Origin: Bacillota bacterium
GTDB taxonomy: Bacteria; Bacillota; UBA4882; UBA8346
DNA: 6,103 nt
Direction of reading: 5' to 3'
Assembly (NCBI GenBank): GCA_023415375.1
Contig: JAEZKW010000293.1
Location: 1-6,103, forward strand
Shown here: piece by piece, positions 1 through 5,007 of the stretch
Layout of the letters: every line of letters starts with the position of its first letter
Numbering within the stretch: position 1 is the first letter of the stretch
Notes under the pieces: generated by a model
Seen by the model: only the letters and a program-made list of their open reading frames with translations
Told to the model about the DNA's origin: nothing
Database searches by the model: none
Program-made: the position numbers and the translations under genes

Positions 1-493
1 GACCCAGATAGCGTCCCAATCCTACTAACACTCCGTAATAAATAATATTGGAAACAATAATGGCTACTGAGGCTTTACGATATTCAACTTTAAAAAGCCC
101 GCAACATAGGACCACGATTAAACTCATACCGGTTATACATTTACCGATATAAATCGTCCAAGTACCGTAACGATGAAACCACCCTTTGACTTTAGCAATG
201 GCATCCGGATTTAAATGTTTTTTAGCCCAGCCCCAATGGAGGAGAGACTCGCCTTTAATATAGGCCAGGCGATAAACAAGAAGCCCTCCTGCGGACATAC
301 CGGCTACGGTTGCCACCCAAATAATGATGGGGCTGCCATATCCGGCCCCTGCAGCAAAACCACCAAAGATAGTAAGGGTCTCCAGGGGAACCGGTGGAAA
401 AAAAACATTCATAAAGCTCATTAAAAAGATGGTAAGGAAAAGTAAGATTCCATTATTGGCAAATTGTTCAATCCAAGGAAGAATAATCTCCAT
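1..493 (-). CDS. DedA-family (VTT/SNARE-associated) membrane protein, C-terminus cut by window edge
   Basis: 164 residues are visible and the gene runs off the left edge; the family is usually about 200 residues. Hydrophobic segments lie near residues 12-32, 53-76, 111-132 and 139-160. The re-entrant loop signature FPPVPLET (32-39) is followed by a glycine-rich stretch and Y74, and a second half GKCITGMS (117-124) ends at G132, in the DedA order. DedA proteins are inner-membrane transporters, and some are reported to flip undecaprenyl phosphate. Of four residues essential in E. coli YghB/YqjA (E39, D51, R130, R136), only the second acidic one is kept, as E38. The first acidic position is N29 or M28, and the arginines are K118 and S124. 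The ATG follows AAGGTG, which is unusually close to it. The gene begins 41 bases after the uppP stop and is probably cotranscribed with it. The family call is fairly sure; the substrate is inferred. Confidence 0.8.
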   Translation of the reverse strand, partial: MEIILPWIEQFANNGILLFLTIFLMSFMNVFFPPVPLETLTIFGGFAAGAGYGSPIIIWVATVAGMSAGGLLVYRLAYIKGESLLHWGWAKKHLNPDAIAKVKGWFHRYGTWTIYIGKCITGMSLIVVLCCGLFKVEYRKASVAIIVSNIIYYGVLVGLGRYLG

Positions 494-534
494 GGTCACC
501 TTTTCTTAACCGCATTTTGGACTATTTCTTTTGG

Positions 535-1323
535 TTATTTTCTTGAAAAGTACACAGCGAAAATAGCGGCTGCTACAAAGATACGGTACCATACAAATGG
601 TAAAAAACTTTTCCGGCGCAACCAGCGAAGCAGGACCCCGATTACTAAGAAACCCACCAAAGCTGAAGTTATAACACCGACCAGAAATGGAGAGGTCAGG
701 GAGGCGCTGGTCAGGTGACGGAGTTTTAAAAGACCGGCTCCGGCGATAATTGGAGTTGACAGTAAAAAGGAAAATCGGGCGGCGTCTTCCCGGGTCAGTC
801 CCAAAAATAAGCCGCTGGCAATGGTAATTCCGGAACGGGAGACTCCGGGAATGATCGCTAAAGCCTGGGACAATCCGATTAAAAAGCTCTGACCAAAGGA
901 AACAGTTTCACTTTGTTGCCGTTTGGCACCGTAACGATCCGCCAAATAGAGTACAATGCCCATGAAAAATAACATGAATCCAATAATGAGAGGATTTCGG
1001 AAAGACTTTTCGGCAGCCTTTTCCAACAACATACCGATAATGGCGCTGGGGATAGAGGCAACCAATAAAAACCAAAACATTCGGCCTTCGGAAGTTTTAA
1101 GCCCACTACCCAACCCGTTCTTAATAAGAATAAACCAATCTTTCCAGAAGAAAGCGATAACTGCGAATAATGTCCCGATATGTAAAGCCACATCAAAAGT
1201 TAAACCCGGATCCGGCCAATTGAAGAGCCAAGGGATGAGGATCAAATGCGCCGAGCTGGAAATGGGTAAAAATTCACCCAAGCCTTGGGTGAGTCCGAGA
1301 ATAAATGCTTGAAAAATGGTCAT
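535..1323 (-). CDS. uppP: Undecaprenyl-diphosphate phosphatase (UppP/BacA)
   Basis: This integral membrane enzyme removes one phosphate from undecaprenyl diphosphate so that the C55 carrier can be reused for peptidoglycan and other envelope glycans; excess enzyme gives bacitracin resistance. At 262 residues it is a normal full length (about 260-280). The (E/Q)xxxE motif is Q13-GLG-E17, followed by FLPISSSAH with H26. The second signature PGVSRSGIT lies at 159-167, preceded by the usual GLSQALAI. Many hydrophobic helices span the chain, and the end is basic (RK). The ATG has AAGGAGAT (1329-1336) at ideal spacing. The gene is followed by a dedA-family gene 41 bases on, a sensible partner for lipid-carrier recycling. 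A likely promoter and a U-tailed hairpin lie in its leader. The identification is close to certain. Confidence 0.97.
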   Translation of the reverse strand: MTIFQAFILGLTQGLGEFLPISSSAHLILIPWLFNWPDPGLTFDVALHIGTLFAVIAFFWKDWFILIKNGLGSGLKTSEGRMFWFLLVASIPSAIIGMLLEKAAEKSFRNPLIIGFMLFFMGIVLYLADRYGAKRQQSETVSFGQSFLIGLSQALAIIPGVSRSGITIASGLFLGLTREDAARFSFLLSTPIIAGAGLLKLRHLTSASLTSPFLVGVITSALVGFLVIGVLLRWLRRKSFLPFVWYRIFVAAAIFAVYFSRK

Positions 1324-1368
1324 AAAAGATCTCCTTATCGCAACATATGGATATTATCTCCCATAACG

Positions 1369-1398
1369 AAAAAAGCATAAGAAAAATTCCATTATGCT
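1369..1398 (-). terminator. Hairpin with U-tail between regulator gene and uppP
   Basis: Read on the minus strand, AGCATAA (1398-1392) pairs perfectly with TTATGCT (1380-1374). An inner GAA/TTC extension closes a small loop, and six T residues end at 1369. The U-run follows the stem only on the minus strand, so it would end transcripts from the regulator gene, whose stop codon is 53 bases upstream. The stem is AT-rich and only moderately stable. Because a good promoter lies upstream of it (1411-1439), it may also sit in the uppP leader. Confidence 0.6.
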
Positions 1399-1410
1399 CT
1401 AATTGCTTTT

Positions 1411-1439
1411 ACTATACTATATTTTGCGACCAATGTCGA
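1411..1439 (-). promoter_or_regulatory. Candidate sigma-A promoter for uppP-dedA
   Basis: On the minus strand TCGACA (1439-1434) and TATAGT (1416-1411) are separated by exactly 17 bases, each matching the sigma-A consensus at five of six positions. Transcription would start near 1404, about 80 bases before the uppP ATG and just upstream of the U-tailed hairpin. A second weaker -10-like GATAAT lies at 1358-1353 without a convincing -35. Confidence 0.5.
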
Positions 1440-1451
1440 TGGAGGAAAACA

Positions 1452-1961
1452 TTACTGGGAATCATGTCGAAAGAGCCAGGCCCGCAATTTTGATAATTCC
1501 TCATTATCCGGATAAAGGCTTTGCCTTTGGAGTGATTCCAATTCCTCCAAATTTTCGGGATGCTGTTTAAAATAAAGTGTTAAACAACTGAAAATTTTCA
1601 TGGTTGGCGGGGTTATATAATGCTCAATTCCTTCAACCTGTTCGGCAATGGCGTTGTTTGACTTGATGAGGCGAAGGAATTCTTTGAGAGCTTCATCACG
1701 CCAAACTAAAAAGCGTCCATAACGCTGCCCTTCTTCGGTTAGGGAAATATTGCGGTATTTTTGATAGGTAATGAATTCCGCCTCATCCAGTTTTTGAATC
1801 ATCCGGGTTACGGATGATGGACGCACATGGACTGCTTTCGAGAGGTCGACTGGCCGAACGTAACTCTGCTCTACTACGATACGGTAAAACATCTCCAAAT
1901 AATCCTCCATACTGGCTGTGGTCGAGCGCTTATATCTTCTGCCATGTCGAATCCCTCGCAT
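1452..1961 (-). CDS. mntR: MntR-type metal-dependent transcriptional regulator (DtxR family)
   Basis: This is a cytoplasmic DNA-binding repressor of the class that senses Mn(II) and controls manganese uptake or efflux. The N-terminal winged helix (about 18-80) has SMEDYLE, the recognition helix RPSSVTRMIQKLDE (47-60) and the wing YQKYRNISLTEEG. The dimerisation/metal domain follows, with VEGIEH at 109-114. Compared with B. subtilis MntR recalled from memory, ligands D8, E11, E99, E102 and H103 are present as D20, E23, E110, E113 and H114, but H77 is replaced by D89. The chain is 169 residues against about 142, with a basic 12-residue N-terminal extension and about 20 extra C-terminal residues. 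The ATG is the only good in-frame start because a stop codon lies just upstream, yet it has no recognisable ribosome site. A DtxR-like operator and a weak promoter lie upstream, suggesting autoregulation. Metal specificity is inferred; no transporter gene is in view. Confidence 0.85.
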   Translation of the reverse strand: MRGIRHGRRYKRSTTASMEDYLEMFYRIVVEQSYVRPVDLSKAVHVRPSSVTRMIQKLDEAEFITYQKYRNISLTEEGQRYGRFLVWRDEALKEFLRLIKSNNAIAEQVEGIEHYITPPTMKIFSCLTLYFKQHPENLEELESLQRQSLYPDNEELSKLRAWLFRHDSQ

Positions 1962-1982
1962 TTTTTATGCACTTTTTGTAGT

Positions 1983-2001
1983 TTAGTTTATGCTAACTTA
2001 T
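1983..2001. promoter_or_regulatory. Possible DtxR/MntR-family operator
   Basis: The plus-strand sequence TTAGTTTATGCTAACTTAT agrees with the classical DtxR-family consensus TTAGGTTAGCCTAACCTAA at 14 of 19 positions and keeps the outer TTAG/CTAA arms. It lies 22-40 bases upstream of the regulator ATG and next to a candidate promoter, where an autorepressor would bind. The arms are short and the DNA is AT-rich, so a chance match is possible. Confidence 0.4.
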
Positions 2002-2004
2002 TTA

Positions 2005-2034
2005 TGAATAGACTTTCGCAATATTTAATGTTAA
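2005..2034 (-). promoter_or_regulatory. Weak candidate promoter for the mntR-like gene
   Basis: On the minus strand TTAACA (2034-2029, five of six matches to the -35 consensus) is followed after 18 bases by TATTCA (2010-2005, three of six). Transcription would start around 1998, inside the DtxR-like operator, which suits autorepression. The -10 is poor, so the exact position is uncertain. Confidence 0.3.
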
Positions 2035-2049
2035 AGCCTTTTAGTGCAA

Positions 2050-2079
2050 TTGTATGCTTTTATGGCTTTGGATCATAAT
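2050..2079 (+). promoter_or_regulatory. Weak candidate promoter for the 59-codon gene
   Basis: TTGTAT (2050-2055) and CATAAT (2074-2079, five of six to TATAAT) are 18 bases apart. The predicted start near 2086 would place the ribosome site at the very 5' end of the message, which is tight, so the true promoter may lie further upstream in the 139-base divergent gap. Confidence 0.3.
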
Positions 2080-2085
2080 AAAAGT

Positions 2086-2095
2086 AGGGAGGTGA
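2086..2095 (+). promoter_or_regulatory. Strong ribosome binding site that fixes the TTG start at 2101
   Basis: AGGGAGGTGA is a near-perfect anti-16S match and lies five bases before TTG at 2101. An in-frame ATG at 2044 has no ribosome site and would place this sequence inside the coding region, so the shorter start is preferred. Confidence 0.75.
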
Positions 2096-2100
2096 TAGTA

Positions 2101-2280
2101 TTGGAAAATCCGGAGCAAAAAAAAGAGATGGGTGAAATCAGTCGTTTACTTCAGGAAAAAGCTAAAAAAGGCTTTGAATTTGGGAAGGCTTCGCAGGGAA
2201 CAGTCGAAAAGGATACTGTTCATATCGGGCAACCTAAAAGCAACCATACAGGGATTGATCGCGGACGTTGGGCAGAATGA
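2101..2280 (+). CDS. Small hydrophilic protein of unknown function (59 aa)
   Basis: I do not recognise this family. A TTG start behind a very strong ribosome site gives a 59-residue, lysine- and glutamate-rich soluble protein with no signal peptide or membrane segment and no cysteines, so no zinc site. The first 25 residues (ENPEQKKEMGEISRLLQEKA) look amphipathic and helical. The middle is rich in G, K and T, and the tail ends in GIDRGRWAE. The gene is divergent from the mntR-like gene with a 139-base gap, and a good intrinsic terminator follows about 95 bases downstream, so it is probably a one-gene transcript. The strong translation signals and own terminator argue that it is real, but no homologue or role can be stated. 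Control by the neighbouring regulator is possible, though the operator candidate is about 85 bases from the likely transcription start. Confidence 0.7.
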   Translation: MENPEQKKEMGEISRLLQEKAKKGFEFGKASQGTVEKDTVHIGQPKSNHTGIDRGRWAE

Positions 2281-2375
2281 ATTTGAGAGTTTCTTCGTTC
2301 CGTTTTATTAAAAAAGTGTTTCTATACTAAATTTGGATCTCTGACAGTTTCTAACCAAATGTAAGCTTTTTTCTT

Positions 2376-2407
2376 AAGTCAGGGCCGTTTTTGCCTTGAC
2401 TTTTTTT
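2376..2407 (+). terminator. Intrinsic terminator after the 59-codon gene
   Basis: AAGTCAGGGC (2376-2385) pairs with GCCTTGACTT (2393-2402), giving ten pairs with a single G-U wobble. The loop is seven bases (2386-2392) and a run of seven T residues ends at 2407. It acts on the plus strand only, since the other strand has no U-tail. It isolates the small gene from the glycosyltransferase gene, which must then have its own promoter in the 58 bases that follow. Confidence 0.9.
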
Positions 2408-2465
2408 GATTGTTCTCTTAGGATATTAGGTATTTACTTGAATATTTATATTAGGACGCGATCGA

Positions 2466-4073
2466 ATGTTAATATTTTCTCAGTTTACCAAAAAAACGAA
2501 CTTTAAGAATTGGAGGTTTGATTTAGTCTACGACTTAGCCATATTTATTATTGCTTTTGGTGCCCGAATACCATGGTTATGGGAAGTCCCCCGTTATATT
2601 GATGAATTGAAAGAGGTGAACCTGGGCTACCAAATATATTTAGGGAAGACATTTCCCTTACACAATATGGCTCCTGAAATCGGAGCCCTTCATAATTATA
2701 TTCTTGCCGGGATTTTTAAAATATTCGGGTCAAGTCTTTTTTTACCCCGGCTGTATGTGGCCCTAACATCGGCTTTAACTGTCATATTGGTATATCATTT
2801 GGGTAAGCGGCTTTATAATCAATGGACCGGAATTATCGCATCCTGTCTCTTGCTTACAAATGGTATGCATATTTTGGTTACTCATATGGCTTGGTCAAAC
2901 TGTACAACTCCATTCTTTTTTGCGCTTGCATTGTTGATTGTCGTGATTGCGGAACAAAAAAGAAGCGGTAAGTTGTTGGTAGCCGGCGGTTTTGTATGGG
3001 CATTGACTTTACAGACCCATTCATCGGTCATTATATATTTATTAGCCATTATAGTTTACATCTTTAGCCCTTATTTTCGCCACAAAACGGATATTCCCAT
3101 TAAGTATTATCTATTATCGGGGCTAGCTTTTGCCTTTGGATATGCCAATATGCTGTATTATAATGTACTCTCACGCGGTGGCAGCATCGGTTGGATTTTT
3201 GTTAAAGACTATACTTTAGAAAAACACATCGGGCCCATCACATTTATTCATAATTTTGGGCAAATGATGGTTCAACTTATGCGTAGTCTGGCGGCAAGTT
3301 ATCATACATATGGTTCCTTTTTAGAGTATTTAAAGCAGCCGCTTTTTCTGATTTGTCTTTTAGCGATGGGGTTTGGTGTGGCTGCATCGGTAAAAAAGCG
3401 TCAATATCTACCGTTATGGCTTATCCTCGGCGGTTTTCTAATCATCCCATGGATTAATCACCGCTATGGTTTTTTCATTGTAACCCGCTATATAATGCCG
3501 GTAGTTCTTTGCAGCATTTTGGTCCTTGCTTATGGATTTGATCATTTGTTTGAAAATATCGCCCTAAAGATAAACCGAAAATATATTACAGTCCCGGCTT
3601 TGACTGTTATCCTGATTATCTTCGGGGGCATTCATCTCGCGCGTTTTTATGGCTACTGCAGCAATTTGGCAAATACCGATATGTCAAATCGACTTAGTAT
3701 GAGGTTGGTCGGTATAACCGAAAAGTGGGCTCGTCAAAATAGTGTAATTTTAATTGATGAAAGAACCAATATGCAAAATGATCCCCTTCCCATACTATTA
3801 GCCATGAGCAAACGGAACTATTTAGTTCATCGGGTATTACCACCAGTTCAGAATGGAGGAAACAAGGTCGACCCCATGATCCATGCGCTCCAAAAATTTC
3901 AGGGACATGGTGTGGTTGTAATTATGAGCGACTCGACCTTTCAAGAACTTAAACAGAAGGTTTCGATGGAAAAAATAAAGTATGTAAGAGAGCGCCTCAT
4001 TTTAAACCAATCAAAAGAATTTAAAGAACAGCCAGCCGCAGCCAGGATATATATTGCGAAGGTACATTCTTAA
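2466..4073 (+). CDS. ArnT/PMT_2-type GT-C membrane glycosyltransferase
   Basis: This is a probable integral membrane glycosyltransferase of the dolichyl-phosphate-mannose/ArnT-like class, which moves a sugar from a polyprenyl-phosphate donor to an acceptor on the outer face of the membrane. The 535-residue chain has about ten to twelve hydrophobic segments between residues 21 and 390. The first outer loop carries the acidic pair D46-E47, the expected catalytic or metal position, followed by NLGYQIYLGKTFP. Then come LHNYILAGIFKIFGSS and RLYVALTSALTVILVYHLGKRL in the normal PMT_2 order. Residues 395-535 form a soluble C-terminal domain with alternating beta and helix, presumably outside the cell. 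The ATG has only a weak AGGA nine bases upstream. The gene stands alone, with a terminator before it and a non-coding gap after it, so substrate and acceptor cannot be read from context. Wall polymer, lipid or protein glycosylation are all possible. Confidence 0.85.
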   Translation: MLIFSQFTKKTNFKNWRFDLVYDLAIFIIAFGARIPWLWEVPRYIDELKEVNLGYQIYLGKTFPLHNMAPEIGALHNYILAGIFKIFGSSLFLPRLYVALTSALTVILVYHLGKRLYNQWTGIIASCLLLTNGMHILVTHMAWSNCTTPFFFALALLIVVIAEQKRSGKLLVAGGFVWALTLQTHSSVIIYLLAIIVYIFSPYFRHKTDIPIKYYLLSGLAFAFGYANMLYYNVLSRGGSIGWIFVKDYTLEKHIGPITFIHNFGQMMVQLMRSLAASYHTYGSFLEYLKQPLFLICLLAMGFGVAASVKKRQYLPLWLILGGFLIIPWINHRYGFFIVTRYIMPVVLCSILVLAYGFDHLFENIALKINRKYITVPALTVILIIFGGIHLARFYGYCSNLANTDMSNRLSMRLVGITEKWARQNSVILIDERTNMQNDPLPILLAMSKRNYLVHRVLPPVQNGGNKVDPMIHALQKFQGHGVVVIMSDSTFQELKQKVSMEKIKYVRERLILNQSKEFKEQPAAARIYIAKVHS

Positions 4074-4112
4074 ATAGTAGTTTGAATTATGGGTTGAGTA
4101 TAGGTTTAGGAT

Positions 4113-4143
4113 ATTCATCAATAGGAATATTTAATGAATTTTT
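4113..4143 (+). terminator. Weak AT-rich hairpin after the glycosyltransferase gene
   Basis: ATTCAT (4113-4118) and ATGAAT (4134-4139) form a six-pair stem over a 15-base loop, followed by a short T-run. It lies 40 bases after the stop codon, where a terminator would be expected, but the stem has just one G-C pair and the loop is large. Read-through is likely if this is the only signal. Confidence 0.25.
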
Positions 4144-4187
4144 CTTAGATTAAAACAAAATAGACCAGTTAACGTCCCATCAATAGG
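4116..4187 (+). repeat. Pair of 10-bp direct repeats, CATCAATAGG
   Basis: CATCAATAGG occurs at 4116-4125 and again at 4178-4187, 62 bases start to start, within non-coding DNA. An exact 10-mer recurring this close is somewhat unusual but not impossible by chance. It could be a pair of protein-binding sites upstream of the 4286 promoter or a duplication scar. Confidence 0.3.
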
Positions 4188-4285
4188 CATAAAAATTGGA
4201 AGAGACATTTCACTTAAATAGAGCGTTTCTCGGCTATTCTCGCAATGTACTTATTTACGAAGCGTTCTACTAGTTTTATATTATG

Positions 4286-4294
4286 TGATATAAT
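4286..4294 (+). promoter_or_regulatory. Extended -10 promoter for the nitroreductase gene
   Basis: TG-A-TATAAT is a perfect -10 hexamer (4289-4294) with the TGn extension that removes the need for a good -35. No clear -35 is visible at 16-18 bases. Transcription would begin near 4301, giving an untranslated leader of about 83 bases that contains all three palindromes before the TTG start. Confidence 0.55.
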
Positions 4295-4318
4295 TTATAT
4301 ATTATTGCTATTAAACTA

Positions 4319-4340
4319 AGATCAACCTTACTTCTGATCT
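4319..4340 (+). repeat. Leader inverted repeat 1 (AGATCA/TGATCT)
   Basis: AGATCA (4319-4324) and TGATCT (4335-4340) are perfect inverted copies separated by ten bases, about 20 bases into the predicted leader. They could form a small RNA hairpin or a dyad operator; the sequence does not decide which. Confidence 0.4.
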
Positions 4341-4348
4341 ACAATGGT

Positions 4349-4366
4349 TTCGCGCGCGCGCGTGAA
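4349..4366 (+). repeat. (CG)6 tract forming an 18-base quasi-palindrome
   Basis: Six CG dinucleotides (4351-4362) continue as TG, giving 14 bases of strict pyrimidine-purine alternation, the classic Z-DNA-prone pattern. With the flanks, TTCGCGCGC and GCGCGTGAA are inverted copies apart from one G-U pair, so the RNA could form a stable GC stem ending one base before the ribosome site AAAGGGG (4368-4374). Confidence 0.7.
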
Positions 4367-4373
4367 GAAAGGG

Positions 4374-4387
4374 GCAACTTAAGTTGC
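4374..4387 (+). promoter_or_regulatory. 14-bp perfect palindrome covering the nitroreductase start codon
   Basis: GCAACTTAAGTTGC is a perfect palindrome. It includes the last G of the ribosome site and the whole TTG start codon (4384-4386). GTTGCAAC, a second palindrome, overlaps its right end (4383-4390). It may be a dimeric repressor site or an RNA element that masks initiation. Confidence 0.5.
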
Positions 4388-5007
4388 AACAAAATGAAAA
4401 TTTATCATTAAGAAATGAAACATTAAAGACGATTGCCAATCGCCATAGTATCCGCTCATTTATGGAAACTCCGGTATCTGAAGAAGATATTTTAACCCTG
4501 ATCGATGCAGCAAATAAGGCACCTTCAGCTCACAATCAGCAATCCTGGCATTTTATCATCATTAAAGGTGAGAAAAAACGCGAACTGGTTGATTTGGTCA
4601 ATAAAAAAGCTGCGGAGTTTCCTAAGTCGACTTCGGTGTTATTAAGAATGGCTTCCCGTTCCATGGCAAGCGCTCCAGTTGTAATTGCTGTTGCCAATAC
4701 CGGCGAGTTAATCAACCATGGAACCAAATTGTTCGGGGTTGATTTTGAATTGGCTCATGATTTTTTCCGGACCATGGAAATTCAAAGCTCAGCCGCTGCA
4801 GTTCAAAACCTCTTACTAGCAGCAACATCTTTGGGTTTGGCAACAGTATGGCTTGGGATCTTATACTTAATTAAGAATGAAGTTTTGGAATTTTTAGGTG
4901 AACCCGGAGGCGAATTTATGGCAGTTATTCCGGTAGGTCATCCGATAAAAACAACCAAAGGTCCGGAAAAATTACCGATAGAAATGATTGTAAAAACGAT
5001 TGAATAG
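4384..5007 (+). CDS. Nitroreductase-family FMN-dependent oxidoreductase
   Basis: This is a soluble flavoenzyme of the NfsB/NADH-oxidase superfamily, expected to bind FMN and act as a dimer in NAD(P)H-driven two-electron reductions of nitro compounds, quinones or flavins; the natural substrate is unknown. The FMN phosphate motif RHSIRSF is at 20-26, and APSAHNQQSWHF at 46-57 matches the usual flavin-ring loop. SSAAAVQNLLLAATSLGLATVW (135-156, listed here by its ends S135 and W156) is the central helix, and the closing signature is VIPVGHP at 181-187. The length of 207 residues is normal. The start is TTG with AAAGGGG nine bases upstream; the first in-frame ATG (M27) would remove the FMN motif, so TTG is chosen. 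The leader carries an extended -10 promoter and three palindromes, one over the start codon, implying control of expression. It appears to be a single-gene unit. Confidence 0.9.
   Translation: MQQNENLSLRNETLKTIANRHSIRSFMETPVSEEDILTLIDAANKAPSAHNQQSWHFIIIKGEKKRELVDLVNKKAAEFPKSTSVLLRMASRSMASAPVVIAVANTGELINHGTKLFGVDFELAHDFFRTMEIQSSAAAVQNLLLAATSLGLATVWLGILYLIKNEVLEFLGEPGGEFMAVIPVGHPIKTTKGPEKLPIEMIVKTIE

Larger units (their letters stand above)
4074..4383 (+). other. Non-coding AT-rich interval with leader elements of the nitroreductase gene
   Basis: No convincing coding frame is seen on either strand. The first half holds a weak AT-only hairpin after the glycosyltransferase gene and two copies of CATCAATAGG. 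The second half holds an extended -10 promoter (4286-4294) and then an 80-base leader with three palindromes, one a (CG)6 tract. The local shift from AT-rich to pure CG sequence is abrupt. Confidence 0.6.

Noticed and set aside
215..718. Plus-strand open frames opposite the dedA and uppP genes
   Set aside because: They lie antisense to well-recognised membrane proteins, have no ribosome sites and give low-complexity, basic translations.
879..1312. Open frames in other phases within uppP
   Set aside because: Both overlap a certain uppP gene along its conserved motifs and resemble no protein; they are by-products of its codon use.
1827..2078. Plus-strand frame opposite the start of the mntR-like gene
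   Set aside because: It overlaps the conserved helix-turn-helix coding sequence in antisense and has no ribosome site.
2044..2100. Upstream ATG extension of the 59-codon gene
   Set aside because: It has no ribosome site, and the strong AGGGAGGTGA sits inside this stretch, five bases before the TTG at 2101.
2331..2360. ATTTGG/CCAAAT inverted pair before the 2376 terminator
   Set aside because: Six AT-rich pairs over an 18-base loop are easily found by chance in this DNA, and a much better terminator follows.
2406..2452. Promoter for the glycosyltransferase gene (TTGATT or TATATT hexamers)
   Set aside because: No pair of hexamers has acceptable spacing, and the TATATT at 2447 would leave almost no leader; a promoter must exist here but cannot be placed.
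4074..4383. Riboswitch or structured ncRNA in the gap before the nitroreductase gene
   Set aside because: The palindromes are simple dyads; I recognise no known riboswitch core or multi-helix junction.
4536..4727. Minus-strand frame inside the nitroreductase gene
   Set aside because: It is antisense to conserved FMN-binding coding sequence and has no ribosome site or family resemblance.
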